Assembly: GCA_963920635.1 (NCBI GenBank)
Contig: OY987303.1
Span: forward strand, 20,500,175 to 20,564,174
DNA from: Pseudeuparius sepicola
Lineage: Eukaryota > Arthropoda > Insecta > Coleoptera > Anthribidae
Direction: 5' to 3'
Length of the DNA stretch: 64,000 nt
The translations under genes and the position numbers were made by a program. Numbering within the stretch: the first letter of the stretch is position 1; each line of letters starts with the position of its first letter. Positions 33,890 through 45,326 of this stretch are shown here, one piece after another. Under the pieces are notes generated by a model, which worked only from the letters and a program-made list of their open reading frames with translations, had not been told where the DNA came from and ran no database searches.

Positions 33890-34515
33890 TATTCTACATT
33901 TGACTCTTTGAGAGGACATGTTAATTCACACATCGCTCAAGGAGTTCTCTGTCTGGCTTTTAAGTAAAAGAAGAAAGAGCACCTACTTCCTATGCAGTTA
34001 CTGCATACTTAAATAATTATTGTTATAGTTCCACAGTTAACAATCAGTTGACTTTGGTAATATTTTTTGTTAACATTAGGTTACTTAAATTTTTTGTTCG
34101 TTTAAACTGTTTGACCTTGAAAATTTTGACAGTGGCGCAATCCTTAACGATAACAAATTAACTTCTTTTTACAAAGTCTATTCTATGACCCTGTAGGTAG
34201 ACGAATGCTGTATTTATCACGCCAAACCGATTGATATTGAAAAAAATAGGTAATTTTTGTTTTCTCAAAAAAGCCGAAGACTGAAACTATACACCTAAAT
34301 GTGTAGTTTTAAAATTAAGGTTTTACAACGTTGCTCACTTTTGTTATCTAAGCAACCCCTGACAATAATTTCTGGTTGCGCCGCTGGATTCAGCAGAGCG
34401 GGAATGACAGGGTTTGGTTGTATTTGCCACACTCTATTTTCACATTTGAAGCCAATACCTAGTAGAATTTTTTTTAATCCCGAATTGAAAATTCTCAAAC
34501 TATTGTTTATTATTT
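33890..34515. other. Unassigned sequence
   Basis: AT-rich, no repeat ends and no coding signal. Confidence 0.3.
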
Positions 34516-34790
34516 TTGATGTGAATCAAAGAGTCATCCTGGGCTCTTCGTATGGAGAAGTGAGTCTTCAGCTTCTCGAAACCTGTGCGTTTTGATATAA
34601 TTTTAGTCAGGCTGACATGTGTTTTAAAATGAAGTTCAAAATAGAAAATTCTTCAAAAAACCATAGACGCATACCGTCAGCGTGGGCCCAAAGGGCTATT
34701 ATTTTTCAGTTGATCTTGTATATTAATAAATAATTTATCCACGTTTCCTAACAGGCTGCCAAACTATATGTATTGTTATAAAGCTGTCGC
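34516..34790 (+). repeat. Partial arm of the 32.4-33.3 kb foldback family
   Basis: Shares in order AGAGTCATCCTGGG-TCTTC, GCGTTTTGATAT-ATTTTAG, AATGAAGTTCAAAATAGAAA and AAAGGGCTATTAT with the arm at 32535-32760. It is more diverged, lacks the terminal TATAGACC part and has no second arm. Confidence 0.65.
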
Positions 34791-34984
34791 TTGCATATCT
34801 ACCGTTTGTTTGCGTATGCTCAAATACCGTTTATTTGAATAAACCATGTAAATTATTAAACAGCATTCTACATTTTTCTATATCGGTCCTCATAAATTCC
34901 TTTAGTTTAGACATCGCCTCGGGAGAATACTGTCGCATTGAATAATTCACAAACGATCTATAGTCCGAGAGCAAAATGAAAAAA

Positions 34985-35190
34985 TAAAGCTATTTTTAGC
35001 TGGTTTTCTCTAAATTTCCGTCCACGTCTACCCGCTGACGAGAATCAGCTGCGGCTCGATCGAATTACTGGCGATGGAATATGTCGCTTGGGCATCGCAG
35101 GCACAGCCCAAGGAGGAAACAACGTTAACGTTTCACCTGTCCTTGTCCGTTTCGCCCGTTATGATTAAATAACGGCCGTTGCGAGGGTTG
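34985..35190 (+). repeat. Dispersed repeat, second copy
   Basis: Homologous in the same orientation to 23905-24053 plus the flank after the errantivirus (see there). It represents the site without the retroelement, with moderate divergence and one longer internal segment. Confidence 0.5.
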
Positions 35191-35684
35191 CTACGGCAGA
35201 GGGAGAATTTCGCGCCATCGGATGTCAAATTATGGCGATCGAGGATGCGGGAAAAAGAAGGCCATCGCTATGCTCCATTGTTTCCAACTATTGGGGCGCA
35301 GCTGAGAAATGAAGCGATAGGTAGGTTCCGAGTTAATAGTGAGACATTTTATGAGAATATCCATAATATATATAAGTGACTTCAAAAATAGCATGTTATG
35401 TTATGATGTACTTATACCTTGATTATTTTTCAAAGTATCGATAAATTTAAGCAAAGGTGAGATAGGTATTATTATTATTCCACCGCAGTCCCCAGCTGAA
35501 AACAAAAATCTACTTCGTTTGCGATGCTTCGGGTCTTATATTTTTTGACCCTTCTTCAGTACATATTTTTTTCTCTCTTTTATAAGAGACCAATACACGA
35601 TGAGAAATTTTATCAGATTGTATCTCTAAAATTGAATGTTTGCGGAATTGATGGCAGAATTCTCTCTTTTAAGATATACCAATA
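35191..35684. other. Unassigned sequence
   Basis: A GC-richer start (35191-35340) open for 66 codons on the plus strand without a domain, then AT-rich DNA. Confidence 0.3.
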
Positions 35685-35686
35685 TA

Positions 35687-36375
35687 CAGGGTGTCCCAGA
35701 ATATGTGGGCAATCTCGTTAAAATAACATGACAATAGCAAGTTCCTATAAAAAAATTCCCAGAGGTTGTACATTCAAAATGAAGAAAAAAATACCAAATG
35801 GACATTGGACAAAACACCATTGATTTTCTTGAAATAGGGTGTCCATTTTGAAGGCGAATAAATTTTGGTATATTGTTCATAGCGATTTTTTTCTCAGTTT
35901 AAATGGTACAGTAGGTCTGTAACGTTTGAAATCGGTAAGGTAAATATTTTATGTTTCGAATGTTGAAGTTAACAGGTGTTTTGAGGAATGTTTTACCAAT
36001 TTCAACGCAAACGGTTGATTTTATCGTTATGAAACAAGAGTACACTTTTGTTGCAAAATAAAAATGTGCACTAAAATGATGGACCTGCAAGACCAAAACA
36101 TAATCTCAAAAAAGTTACGAGCTATAACACGATCCAAAAATAGTGCAAGTGGCGCCCTCTGTGAGATACGTAAAAATTGATGCCTTCAGCTTATTCTCCA
36201 TCGCCTAAAACACAGCAGTGCCAAATTTCAGTTCAGCAGCTTGATTATTTTGGGAGATATTGCAATAATTTAATGAAAAAAAAAAAGAACTTCAACACCC
36301 TGTATCCTGTATCTTGTTATTTTAACGTCCCCTGTATAAATCCGGGAGATTGCCCACATATTCTAGCACACCCAG
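35687..36375. mobile_element. TA-flanked element, CAGGGTGTCCCAG ends
   Basis: The left end begins CAGGGTGTCCCAGAATATGT and the right end is its inverted copy with a few substitutions (CTGGGTGTGCTAGAATATGT), each bordered by TA. The shared inner block GTGGGCAATCTC and a second inverted GTTATTTTAACG/CGTTAAAATAAC pair confirm the TIRs. 689 bp, non-coding. Confidence 0.6.
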
Positions 36376-36672
36376 TATAGTTTATGATATAATATTTAAT
36401 ATAGTTTATATTATATTATTATATTATAGTTTAGAAACAAACAACCCTAATGTTATTTTCGTTGTTGATGTACTCGTTATTCGAATACATATTTTCCATA
36501 TTTAATTCAATTAAGCAACTGCTTTGAAACACAATAATTTTGACAAGAAATGCAAGTAAACAGCCACTTGCGTATTTGGAATCCCCTGCGACCAATAATC
36601 CAATAGATAAGTAATGTGCTATCTCCACAGAGTATAATTCTTTGTTATGAAGAATAACAAAAACCTAACTTA

Positions 36673-36925
36673 TGTAAATGGGGTGATGAATAGTCTATAA
36701 TTACCTATAAATCTAGTTATTTTTTTTTGGTTACCGGTTTCTCAGACTAAACTGTCTGCATCTTCAGACCAATAGATAAGCTCTTGCAGACAGTTTAGTC
36801 TGAGAAACCGGTAAGTTGCTTATCTATTTTTTTCTGAAGATGCAGATAGTTTAGTATGCGAAACCAGTAACCAAAAAAATAGTTTTATAGATAATTATAG
36901 ACTATTCATCACCCCATTTACATAA
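36673..36925. repeat. Palindrome with hammerhead-like CTGAAGAT...GAAACC motifs
   Basis: The arms share ATGTAAATGGGGTGATGAAT and TATAATTA-CTATAA in inverted form. Inside, CTGAAGATGCAGA, a GTTTAGTCTG stem and GAAACCGGTAA occur in both orientations, with an extra partial copy in the centre. The order CTGAAGA, helix, GAAAC resembles the hammerhead core with one change (A for T). Confidence 0.55.
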
Positions 36926-36929
36926 TTTA

Positions 36930-37716
36930 AACCTGCCTATAATGGACGCTTATCCTTACAACTTAAAAAACCTAACCTCAATTTCTTATTAATAAGCACC
37001 AACTTGCTGTCCCCAATGCCATGGGCGTGTGCAATTTATTAGTCTAAAAGTTAAAATAAAACTAAAATCATGCCAAACAATAATTTTATTATTTAATCAT
37101 AAATCATATTATCATATTTAATTAGTACATTTACAATACATTGAAAAAATCGTTGGCACCGCTTGTTCCTTCACATGAATACGCTGCTTAGTTTTATATA
37201 CACATATCGTTTACTGCGAAATGATTTGAACATATTCTTTTTCCTTTATAGCTGGTAGGATCAACTGATTATGTTAGTTTACTAAAATTCCGGTCAATTT
37301 TTTCCTTAAATTTGGGTCTGTTCGTTTAAAATTTTAAAATATGTCATTTTATTAATCGTGTCTTTTCAACATATGAAAATAAATAACTTTCATGCACATT
37401 TTTGTATAAGTACCTTACTATAAAGCTAAACCAACCATTCCCAAACATTTTTTGTATATTCTAGAATTTCACATTTGTTTTTGAAAAAAAATTAATTTGA
37501 ATTGAAATTGGCACCGAGTAAAAAATGTACATATTAACTTAGAAATTCCACGTACCTATTTGTGTATAACAGCAATCAAATTTATAATACAATTGGTCCG
37601 ACCAGGTCTGCGCCCATGGATATATTACCCACGTCTGCTAACGACGCCGTCGTTTGGATTCTGCAGCTTTTATACACACCGCACAGTTTTTATCCGTTTT
37701 TAAATAGTCTACAAGC
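36930..37716. other. Unassigned AT-rich sequence
   Basis: No recognisable element or gene. Confidence 0.3.
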
Positions 37717-39270
37717 GTTGACTGACATATTATTAAAGACAGCTCAAAGCTGTCACGTCTGACACATTTTTGGCTCACCATGCGCTTTCCGGAGATAAAA
37801 TACAATGCAGAATACATTGTTAGCCATCAGAGCCATCTGTTTTCCAGGGCATAAAGCTATAGCCGTGAGAAGTCTTTATAAATACATCAGTCAGGGGCGG
37901 ACTGGCCCGGCGGGCTGGCGGGCGGAGCCCGCCGCGCCGCCCTTTCTTTTAATAACAGCGCCGTAACGCAACGGCTGTGTTAAAATACAGAATAACAAAA
38001 ATCGAAAAATTAAGACATTTTTTGAGGAATCCACACCTGAAGTTACTTTGACTCAAGAAGACAAATATCGTATCGAAGTATTCAAATAAAAAGAACTTCC
38101 GTGCTGTACATACTATTTTTTTAATCGGAAAAAAAATAATTATAGTGCCACTCCATGAACCGAATGCGCGCGGCGTGGCTTGACTTTAACGATCGTTCTA
38201 CCTATGTCAAGTTTAACGAGACACGGCGCTTCCCAACAGAAACTCCGAACTGCTGCCTGTTATGAAGCGTCCATGAAAAATAGTCCATGAAAAATTGACT
38301 TTCAAACCTACTAATATTTATACTGAAAGATTGCGCTTCTATAGGTAACAATTTTGCAATGCGTACGAAATTTAAATGGGCATTATCGGCCGGATTTTGA
38401 ACATTTTGTCTCTTTTGACGGGCGATGTCTCCGCGTCTGACGCTTGATGTTTACATCTCGCCAAGGCCTACTTATTGAAAAAATCGTACAATAATGGACT
38501 TTCTGAGCTTTTAATGACGATTTTGAAACATCTCACTACAGAGTACAGATTTAAAGAATAGTTATTTATGTACCAAACCAAGGCACTGAAGTTCCGCCAG
38601 AGGCCTCGGCAACTAAATTCCACATGAGTCGGAAAAGATGTTTTATTAGGCGAAAAATAACAATAAGGGATCACCCGTCCATGAACCGACTACGCGCGGC
38701 GTTGCTTGACTTTGACAATCTAGGTCAAGTATGACCAAACACGGCACTTACTGACAGAAAATCCAAACTGCTGCCTGTTGTGCAGCCTCCATGTAAAATA
38801 GATTAATATTCAAACCTACTAAAATATTTATACTGAAAGATTGCGCTGCAGGTAACAATTTCGCAATGTGTACGAAAAGTTAAATGGAATTTATTGGCCG
38901 GGTTTTGAATATTTGGTCGCCTTTGACGGGCGATGGCTCCGCGTCTGTCGTTTGATGTCTACATCTCTCCAAGGCCTAATTATTGAAAAAATCGTACAAT
39001 AATGGGCTACTTCAATGCCGATTTCTGAGTTTTTAATGACGATTTTGAGACACTTCACTGCCGATTTGAAGAAAAAGTGTTTTTTATTTATTTTTAGATA
39101 TATTTTTTAAATATATATTTATTTTTTATATTTTTTGTATTGTTATAGTAATATAAGACGAACTGATATAGGTATTTGCCTTTTTAAAGTGGGCGCCAGG
39201 CGCTGGCGCCGCTGGTTTCATCAGCCCGCCAATATTTTCGTACCCAGTCCGTCCCTGACGTCAGTCAACG
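37716..39270. mobile_element. CGTTGAC-family MITE, copy 2, split by a hAT element
   Basis: The ends CGTTGACTGAC and GTCAGTCAACG are flanked by an exact 7-bp repeat CTACAAG (37709-37715 and 39271-39277). The body (37727-37883) is the inverted counterpart of 8260-8400 (for example TAAAGCTATAGCCGTGAGAA). The hAT element at 37892-39257 sits in its right terminal repeat. Confidence 0.7.
37892..39257. mobile_element. Non-autonomous hAT-type element
   Basis: Ends CAGGGGCGGACTGG (left) and its near complement, read inward from the right as CAGGGACGGACTGGG, are flanked by an 8-bp near-duplication, ACATCAGT and ACGTCAGT. CAGGG ends with 8-bp target duplications are the hAT signature. The interior contains a diverged direct duplication (about 38150-38500 and 38675-39030; shared blocks GCGCGGCGT-GCTTGACTTT and AACTGCTGCCTGTT). 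No transposase is encoded. A GC-rich block CGGCGGGCTGGCGGGC follows the left end. Confidence 0.75.
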
Positions 39271-40029
39271 CTACAAGCCTAAAATTTACTTTCACGGCAC
39301 TGAAAATCGTACGATTTTCGCTAAATAATATTAATAAATACAAAATCACAACAGCCGCCATTAAAATGCGCAAACCGATCGATTAAGTAGTGCTGCCCAA
39401 CGAATTAATATCGGAACAAAGTTTGATTGGCTGAACCGCCTGAGCACTCCCAAATAAACAAACGATTAGTGTTTTCAAAACAAGTGTAATAATGTTGGGA
39501 AACACTTTTGGTATTATTTACTTTATCTATGGATTTTTGGTCGAAGGGAATCCCCAAAAACCTAAGTACCTATACCAAATTTAATTATTGTAGCTATAGT
39601 AAAATCGAGCAACTCTTACGCCTGGCGTAAACAATAGCGCGTGGCTTGATATGTTGGCCAGGGCCGCACTGAGGCACGACCCTTATTTAATTTTAGTTTT
39701 ACATTTGTTTACATCAAAATATTTCGGAAAATAATTATTGGTTTCATTAAAATGGTTCAAAACATCGATAAAATTATTTGTGGCAGTGTCTAAATAGCTG
39801 AAAACAACAAGATAAAACAGCGTAACTACACTTTTGCGATCGAGTACGTCCCTTGTTGCCGAGTCGGGTGAAATTTTATAGCCTACCGACCAATCGCGGA
39901 ACGTCATTAAACACGTGGTTTTATTTACGCAAGGCGTACGGATTGCTCGATTTTAGTATAGTACCTATTATAAAGTAGAAGATACGGCTAATATTTAATT
40001 TTAAAAAGTAACTTGTTCGTGTTTTTTAC

Positions 40030-40775
40030 ATATTTGACCCGGTAGATTTTGAACAATAAAAGATACAGAAAATCTTTTCCTACAAAAGTTGTTGAGAATG
40101 ATAAGGACTTTCAATACAGAGAAAAAATGATAGGTATGTTTCTGAGGAAAAATATCGATGACGTTCAGCGGCCATTTTCCCAAACATCAAAAAAGCAAAT
40201 TTTCGGTCATAATTGGACCTTAGTATATGCCAAAAATATGCAATTTTATTCTTAGTTTTCGTGTTCCCCGGTACGCCTGGGGCGTCGAGTTTGGTACAGC
40301 ACGTAGACCTATAAAATGGCGCATAATGTTTAACTGTTGGTCAATACAAAGTTTAAGTTGGATTATTCTCTATGTACCTACTACAGGGTGTTTCATTTTC
40401 GATACTTGTGGGAGGTATCTCGATTATTTTTAGAAATAGGGAGTTGGGGTTTTCGGGACACTGACCTACTTTTTCATAAAAAGAAAGGTTATGCAGAATT
40501 TTCATGCTGCCTCCTTGGTTTTTTAAATACATGGTGATTTTTAAAATTTACCATTTTCAGGCACCCCCCTCCTATATCCGTTAAACTCTAATTTGTTGAA
40601 ATGATAAAAGTCGACTATAGATAAAATATAAATATAACCCGCAAAAGCATCGAAAATGGGACATCCTGTACAATGTTTGTCATTGTTACAGCACTTCCAT
40701 ACATAAATAAATCACAGGGGTCCACTTGAAATTTTGAACACTGGCCTACTCTTCCGTAGTTACGCCACTGGAGGT
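40030..40775 (+). repeat. Dispersed repeat, copy 2
   Basis: 40255-40775 is colinear with 6950-7555, and 40040-40230 is the inverse of 6440-6620 (shared AAAAGATACAGAAAATCTTT and GTTGAGAATGATAAGGA). Compared with copy 1, only one arm of the inverted repeat is retained. Confidence 0.6.
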
Positions 40776-41500
40776 GACTTAAGGTAAAATTTACAATGGG
40801 CAAAAGTGCTGCCCACAATTTTCCGTCGGCAAAGACCACCCGTAAAATAAAATGGTTAGATATTTTACTATCGAACCGAAAGAGAGAGAGGGAGAGAAAA
40901 TGAAGCCGAAGTCGCAGGAACGCGGTCAGATGATGTTGTTTGCGCTTCCCAGTATGTCGCCCTTGCCGACATTAATGATTGTCAGCATTCCTATGACGTC
41001 ATCAGAATGCCCTCTCCCAAAAAGAGGCAACCTGAAAAAAAATTCAAAGTGCTGCAACATGTGTCGCCTACACCTTTGCAAAATTCAGACTATAGCTAAA
41101 TGGTTTCATCCGGGCTCCGCAGTCCGCCAGCCGGCACTCCAATACGTCACGAAGCCGAGACGGCGGAGCTTAAGGCGGGGATAAAGCCGATCTCGCCCCG
41201 GTCGGCAATTAATTTTTAAACGTCGGCATTTCCTGCCTTCAAAAATTCACCGGAGGAAATTACCCGGCGAAATTTTTAATCAGCTAAAGAGGGGCGAAGG
41301 AACCGAAATTAACGGGGTGCTGTATCGGAGAGACTTCGTCATCCTAAATAAGAGTGGGAGCTGTGGGGATCATCTAGAAGGTTATCAATTTGAGATTACT
41401 TTAATTTCTGGCTATACAGCCCAAATCTCTCAACAAGAACAACAATTGTCCTTTATAAACTTTCGTATGACGTTGTGAGCTGAGATGTTTCTGTTCTGAA
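40776..41500. other. GC-rich unassigned stretch
   Basis: A GA-rich run at 40880-40900 and a GC-rich patch at 41100-41300. A 110-codon open frame (40852-41184, plus) has no recognisable domain and I do not call it a gene. Confidence 0.3.
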
Positions 41501-41509
41501 GACATCTGA

Positions 41510-42410
41510 CAGTCACTATTCTTACCTAGGGTTCCTTTATTATGAGAGTTGTTGCAATCAACTGTCATCATCAAATTTCAGTTGGTTTTGCATAAAAGTA
41601 GTGACTCTGAGGTAAAGCAAAAACCATGTGGGATGTTGCCTCATAGGATTGCAAGTAAATTTTTGAGAGAGTAATCAAAGCAGTATGAAAATTTGATACT
41701 AGAACGTCATTGTCATTTTAACTACAAAATAATTCAAGAAAATCTGTGCTTTATACTTGTATCCGTTGCAGCTCACCAAAGAGTGCCTATTGCAAAACTA
41801 GTATGTGGTGCAGTGGGCAGTGCGCATTTAGGAAAAAAGTAACTCTGAGAATGATTGAATGAATTGAATGATTCCAGTATCACAAAATGTTCCGCAAAAT
41901 TAGTATTATAGAAAATGGCAATGAAGAGGCCCTATAGAAAAAATGGAGACTAAATCGATAAAGTAACATTTGCGGGAATGATATACCTACATATAAGGTA
42001 GGTACATAACACATAACCACTATAATAAGTAGGTAACTATATACTTACAATATGGATAATATTATTTTTAGACCAATAAATTAACTTGTATTCACAGCCA
42101 TCATGAACTATTTTGGATGATATATAAAAAGCAAAACATTTCGTTAACAGCAATTTACGCAGACCAGTTAACGGGGAAAACTTATTGGAATTGGACAGAT
42201 TAAAACCAGAGTGGAGGTACAGAGAAGATTTTGACTTTGCCATTGTTCGGATATATGTATTTTCTAAATTAAAGAGCTCTTATAAATTATTGAAATAATG
42301 CGCTGCTGCTAAATGCAATTTTTATGTATCCTCCTAAAAGAATTTACCAAAGTTACTTACTAAATTATGAAATAAAACTTGTGATCACCTAAGAGGTTTA
42401 TTTTAACATT
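41510..42410 (+). repeat. Left arm of a long inverted repeat
   Basis: The arm is inverted relative to 43300-43893 plus 48726-48990, which together form one right arm split by DIRS element B. Shared blocks include CAGCTCACCAAAGAGTG, GATTCCAGTATCACAAAATG, TTTTATATATCATCCAAAAT and CTTGCAAGTAAATTTTTGAG (in one orientation or the other). Divergence is moderate. A piece of the same family (equivalent to about 41518-41650) lies inverted at 54466-54615. Confidence 0.65.
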
Positions 42411-43299
42411 TATTTTATTTGTTTCCTGCACAAGCAAATAAATCGTCATGGTTTAAAATAATAAGTGGTTGTTTAATTTGAAATGTTTTAATCGATATTT
42501 TATACTTTTGGTGAAGGCGCGGGTATTAATTTTAATATCTAAAACTTGAATACCCACCATTCCCTTCCCACACCTCCAGCCATGTTCAGTTTTTGAAGTA
42601 TCATTTTGCCAGCTGATGACTTTGACTGTCTTTATAACCTGAAATATGCTCTTGATTTGCGTTGCTACAGAAATAATCCAAACATTTCTTCCCCAAAGGA
42701 CAGAAGATATATATCTTATTCGTAAGTTACATAAATGTAATTTGGGGAAGAAATGTTTGGATTGTTTCTGTAGCAACGTAAATCAAGAGCATATTTTAGG
42801 TTATAAAGATACTCAAAGTCATCAGCTGGCATCACGATATATCAAAAAATGAACATGGGTGGAGGTGTGGGAAAGAATATAGGGTATTCAAGTTTTACAG
42901 AATAAAATGAATACCGGCGCCTTCATCAAAAGTCTAATATATAGTTTTTTTACTATTTTATATCATGATTTTTGATTAAAATAAACTAGGTAGGTGTAGG
43001 TAATACTTCTTTTGCTTAATTCCACACACAAAAACTTTGTTTTTGCAGGCGTGTTTAACCATGTTAACGTTGTCAGGAGATGATTAAGTCTAATAATTAT
43101 TAGACTTCATCTTCATTAGACTTAATCATCTCCTGATCATGCTAACAGGGTTAGCGAAACGCGCGTCGAGTGAAAAAACAAAGTTTTGGTGTGTGGAATT
43201 AAGCAAAAGAAGTATTACCTACACCTACCTAATTTATTTTACAATTTTATTTGGTGTGGTAAGTGCCAAAGGTTCCTGATTGCCAATTTAGGTAGGTAA
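42411..43299. repeat. Loop of the long inverted repeat with nested hairpins
   Basis: Three nested inverted pairs are visible. TTGATTTGCGTTGCTACAGA at 42652 and its complement near 42770-42790 flank an AAACATTTCTTCCCCAA stem. GGTAGGTGTAGGTAATACTT near 42990 and its complement near 43215 form a second. A 20-bp stem CAGGAGATGATTAAGTCTAA and its complement sits at 43074-43136. This looks like successive miniature insertions in one palindrome. Non-coding. Confidence 0.55.
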
Positions 43300-43893
43300 T
43301 AACAATTTTATTTCATAATTTGGTAAGAATCTTAGATAAGTTATTTCAAGAGAATAGATAGAAAATGCAATCATTATTTCATCGTGATTTTAATTTGGAA
43401 AATATATCCGATCAATGGCAAAGGCAAAATCTTCTATGTAGCCCCCGCTCTGCTTTTAATTTACATCTGTCCAATTCATCCAATAATTTCTTCACCATTA
43501 AGTGCTGCAACGGGATGTTCTGCCTTTTATATATCATCCAAAATAGTTATTGGTGGCTGTGCACCAGGAAATTTGAATTCATTTTCTAATCTAAAATATA
43601 ATATTATCTTACTAAGTATATAAAGGTATATAGTTACTTAGAGTGACTATTTAGGTTTCTACCTTATATTTTATGTGTTAAAAATATCTCGCATTTGTTA
43701 CTTTATATTGAGTTTAGTCTTCATTTATTCTATAAGACCGCTGCATTACCATCTCTTATAATAATAACTTTGTGGAACATTTTGTGATACTGGAATCATT
43801 TGAAATAATAATTCTTCAGAGTTACTTTTGCCGTTGATTGAGGCCTCCATCGACGCTTTTGCTCAAATGCGCACTGAACCTTGAACCACATAT
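43300..43893 (-). repeat. Right arm of the long inverted repeat, inner part
   Basis: Inverted counterpart of about 41803-42410. Interrupted on its right side by DIRS element B; it resumes at 48726. Confidence 0.65.
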
Positions 43894-43895
43894 TA

Positions 43896-44092
43896 TTATA
43901 GGATTAAGCGAACTTACCTAAGTGAAGTTCGATCATAATTGGATGACCGCCTCTTCCGAATAGATCACTATGTAGTTCACTCTTCCGCCGATAGGTGGAG
44001 TTACGCATTTCAAAGCTAAACAAAGACAACAGTCGAACCAGTCGCCCTCTCGTACTACGCCGCGCGCCAAGGTCACCTCATTACTTCAAAGC
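43896..44092 (-). repeat. 3' inverted terminal repeat of DIRS B
   Basis: The segment 43973-44092 is the reverse complement of about 48585-48690 with few changes (for example CTCTTCCGCCGATAGGTGGA). The outermost 43899-43940 has no counterpart at the 5' end and forms the extension characteristic of DIRS right ends. Confidence 0.9.
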
Positions 44093-44137
44093 AGTAACTG
44101 TTGCGGTAAAATAGGTCAAGGGTTCTGGGATGGAGGG

Positions 44138-44249
44138 AGTGATCTATTCGGAAGAGGCGGTCATACAATTATGATCGAACTTCACTTAGGTAAGTTCGTT
44201 TAATCCTATAATTGTATTACCCGCCTCTTCCTTCTAGATCACTATGTAG
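44138..44249 (-). repeat. Internal complementary region of DIRS B
   Basis: 44209-44249 is a perfect 41-bp inverse of the 5' terminus (48685-48725). 44138-44208 is the near-perfect inverse of the 3' extension (43899-43970). The plus strand therefore reads the element's 3' end joined to its 5' end with a single TAA between them (44209-44211). Confidence 0.92.
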
Positions 44250-44377
44250 ATGTTCAAAGTTGGTAGCGCAACAGTTACAGAAGCAATAAATAAAACATAA
44301 AAGAAGATATTTTTATTAACTTCTTTCCTTTTCCTTTTAGAACAAATCCAAAACATACAAATCTACAACAATATATA

Positions 44378-44746
44378 CTACTGCATGAAAATTGCATTCA
44401 CAAAACTATCAGCCTTCATTAGAGGCCTCCTATAAAATTTTGCGAACACATAAGATGAAGCGGTCCACCCTGCTGTCCTGTGTATCGTGTCGATGTTAAT
44501 ACCCCTGTTGACAGCTGCCGATGTGGTCGCATGTCTCGTACTATGCGCTGTAAAAACTGATGTGTCTATTCCACTTTTGTCTAGGACCACCCGGATCCAG
44601 CGACTAATAGATTGGGCCGTTGCCTCTCTGTAAGGTTTCTTGTAAGTCAGAAAAAGTTTGGAAAATTTGCCTGTCTGTCTAATAGCAGCGGTTCGGTTCA
44701 AGTAACAATTAAGCGCACTGGCTGCACATAGTTTGGGTTTATCATG
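44378..44746 (-). CDS. DIRS B tyrosine recombinase, C-terminal part
   Basis: Continues the recombinase after the homopolymer shift. It contains SISRWIRVVLDKSGID, then AHSTRHATTSAAV with the catalytic His and second Arg, HRTAGW with the third conserved His/Trp position, and FAKFYRRP with the nucleophilic Tyr. All residues of the tyrosine-recombinase set are therefore present, split by one extra base. A sequencing or assembly error in the homopolymer is as likely as a true mutation. Confidence 0.85.
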   Translation of the reverse strand, partial: HDKPKLCAASALNCYLNRTAAIRQTGKFSKLFLTYKKPYREATAQSISRWIRVVLDKSGIDTSVFTAHSTRHATTSAAVNRGINIDTIHRTAGWTASSYVFAKFYRRPLMKADSFVNAIFMQ

Positions 44747-45326
44747 AAAAAAAAGGTAATGATAATAAAGGTTGGTATCTATTTGGAGCTGAAGTCTTGA
44801 TCCTGGTCGGAACTTTTATTTCTATTTTCTCCCTCGAGATTTCAATATTTTGAACCTCTATTAATGATAATGTTTGCACCCTATGTGCTGTTATCAGAGC
44901 CATTAACATCGATACTTTCTGAGTCAGTATTTCTAAACTAATGATATCGTTAGGATAACAAGTGTCTAAGTGATTTAAAACTATAGTCGGGTCCCATGTT
45001 ACATCGTATTTAGGCAAAGGTGGTCGCAGCTTAGAAACGCCTCTAAAAAATCTTTTGATTTGATGGTCATCGCCAACTCGTGGCGAAATAAGCATTGCTA
45101 GAGCTGACCGTATCCTATTCAAGGAGCTATATGACATGCCAAAATTGAACAAGGAAGTTAAGAAGTATAATATGGTATGAATATTTAGTTTAAAACAGTT
45201 CAATTTCCGTTGGACGCAAAACTCCCACCATAATTTAAACCCGTTTCCATACTGCTTTATTGATGACTCTGTTAAAGACGAGATTAGAATCTCAATCGCC
45301 TCTTCAATAACCCCTTTGATTATCAT
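44742..45326 (-). CDS. DIRS B tyrosine recombinase, N-terminal and core part
   Basis: 194 residues. A SAM-like N-terminal core-binding segment (SSLTESSIKQYGNGFKLWWE) is followed by LNRIRSALAMLI and the catalytic core with ITAHRVQTLSLI, where the Arg is the first residue of the R-H-R-Y set. The frame ends in PFFS after a run of eight T on the minus strand (44747-44754); the continuation lies one frame away. The ATG overlaps the stop of the RT/RNase H frame. It is the enzyme expected to insert the circular DNA intermediate. Confidence 0.85.
   Translation of the reverse strand: MIIKGVIEEAIEILISSLTESSIKQYGNGFKLWWEFCVQRKLNCFKLNIHTILYFLTSLFNFGMSYSSLNRIRSALAMLISPRVGDDHQIKRFFRGVSKLRPPLPKYDVTWDPTIVLNHLDTCYPNDIISLEILTQKVSMLMALITAHRVQTLSLIEVQNIEISREKIEIKVPTRIKTSAPNRYQPLLSLPFFS

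Noticed and set aside
40852..41184. 110-codon plus-strand frame
   Set aside because: No domain, low-complexity start and GC-rich composition; not supported as a gene.
43896..44208. A separate MITE next to DIRS B
   Set aside because: The segment is the 3' terminal repeat plus part of the internal complementary region of the same element: its inverted halves match the DIRS plan exactly.
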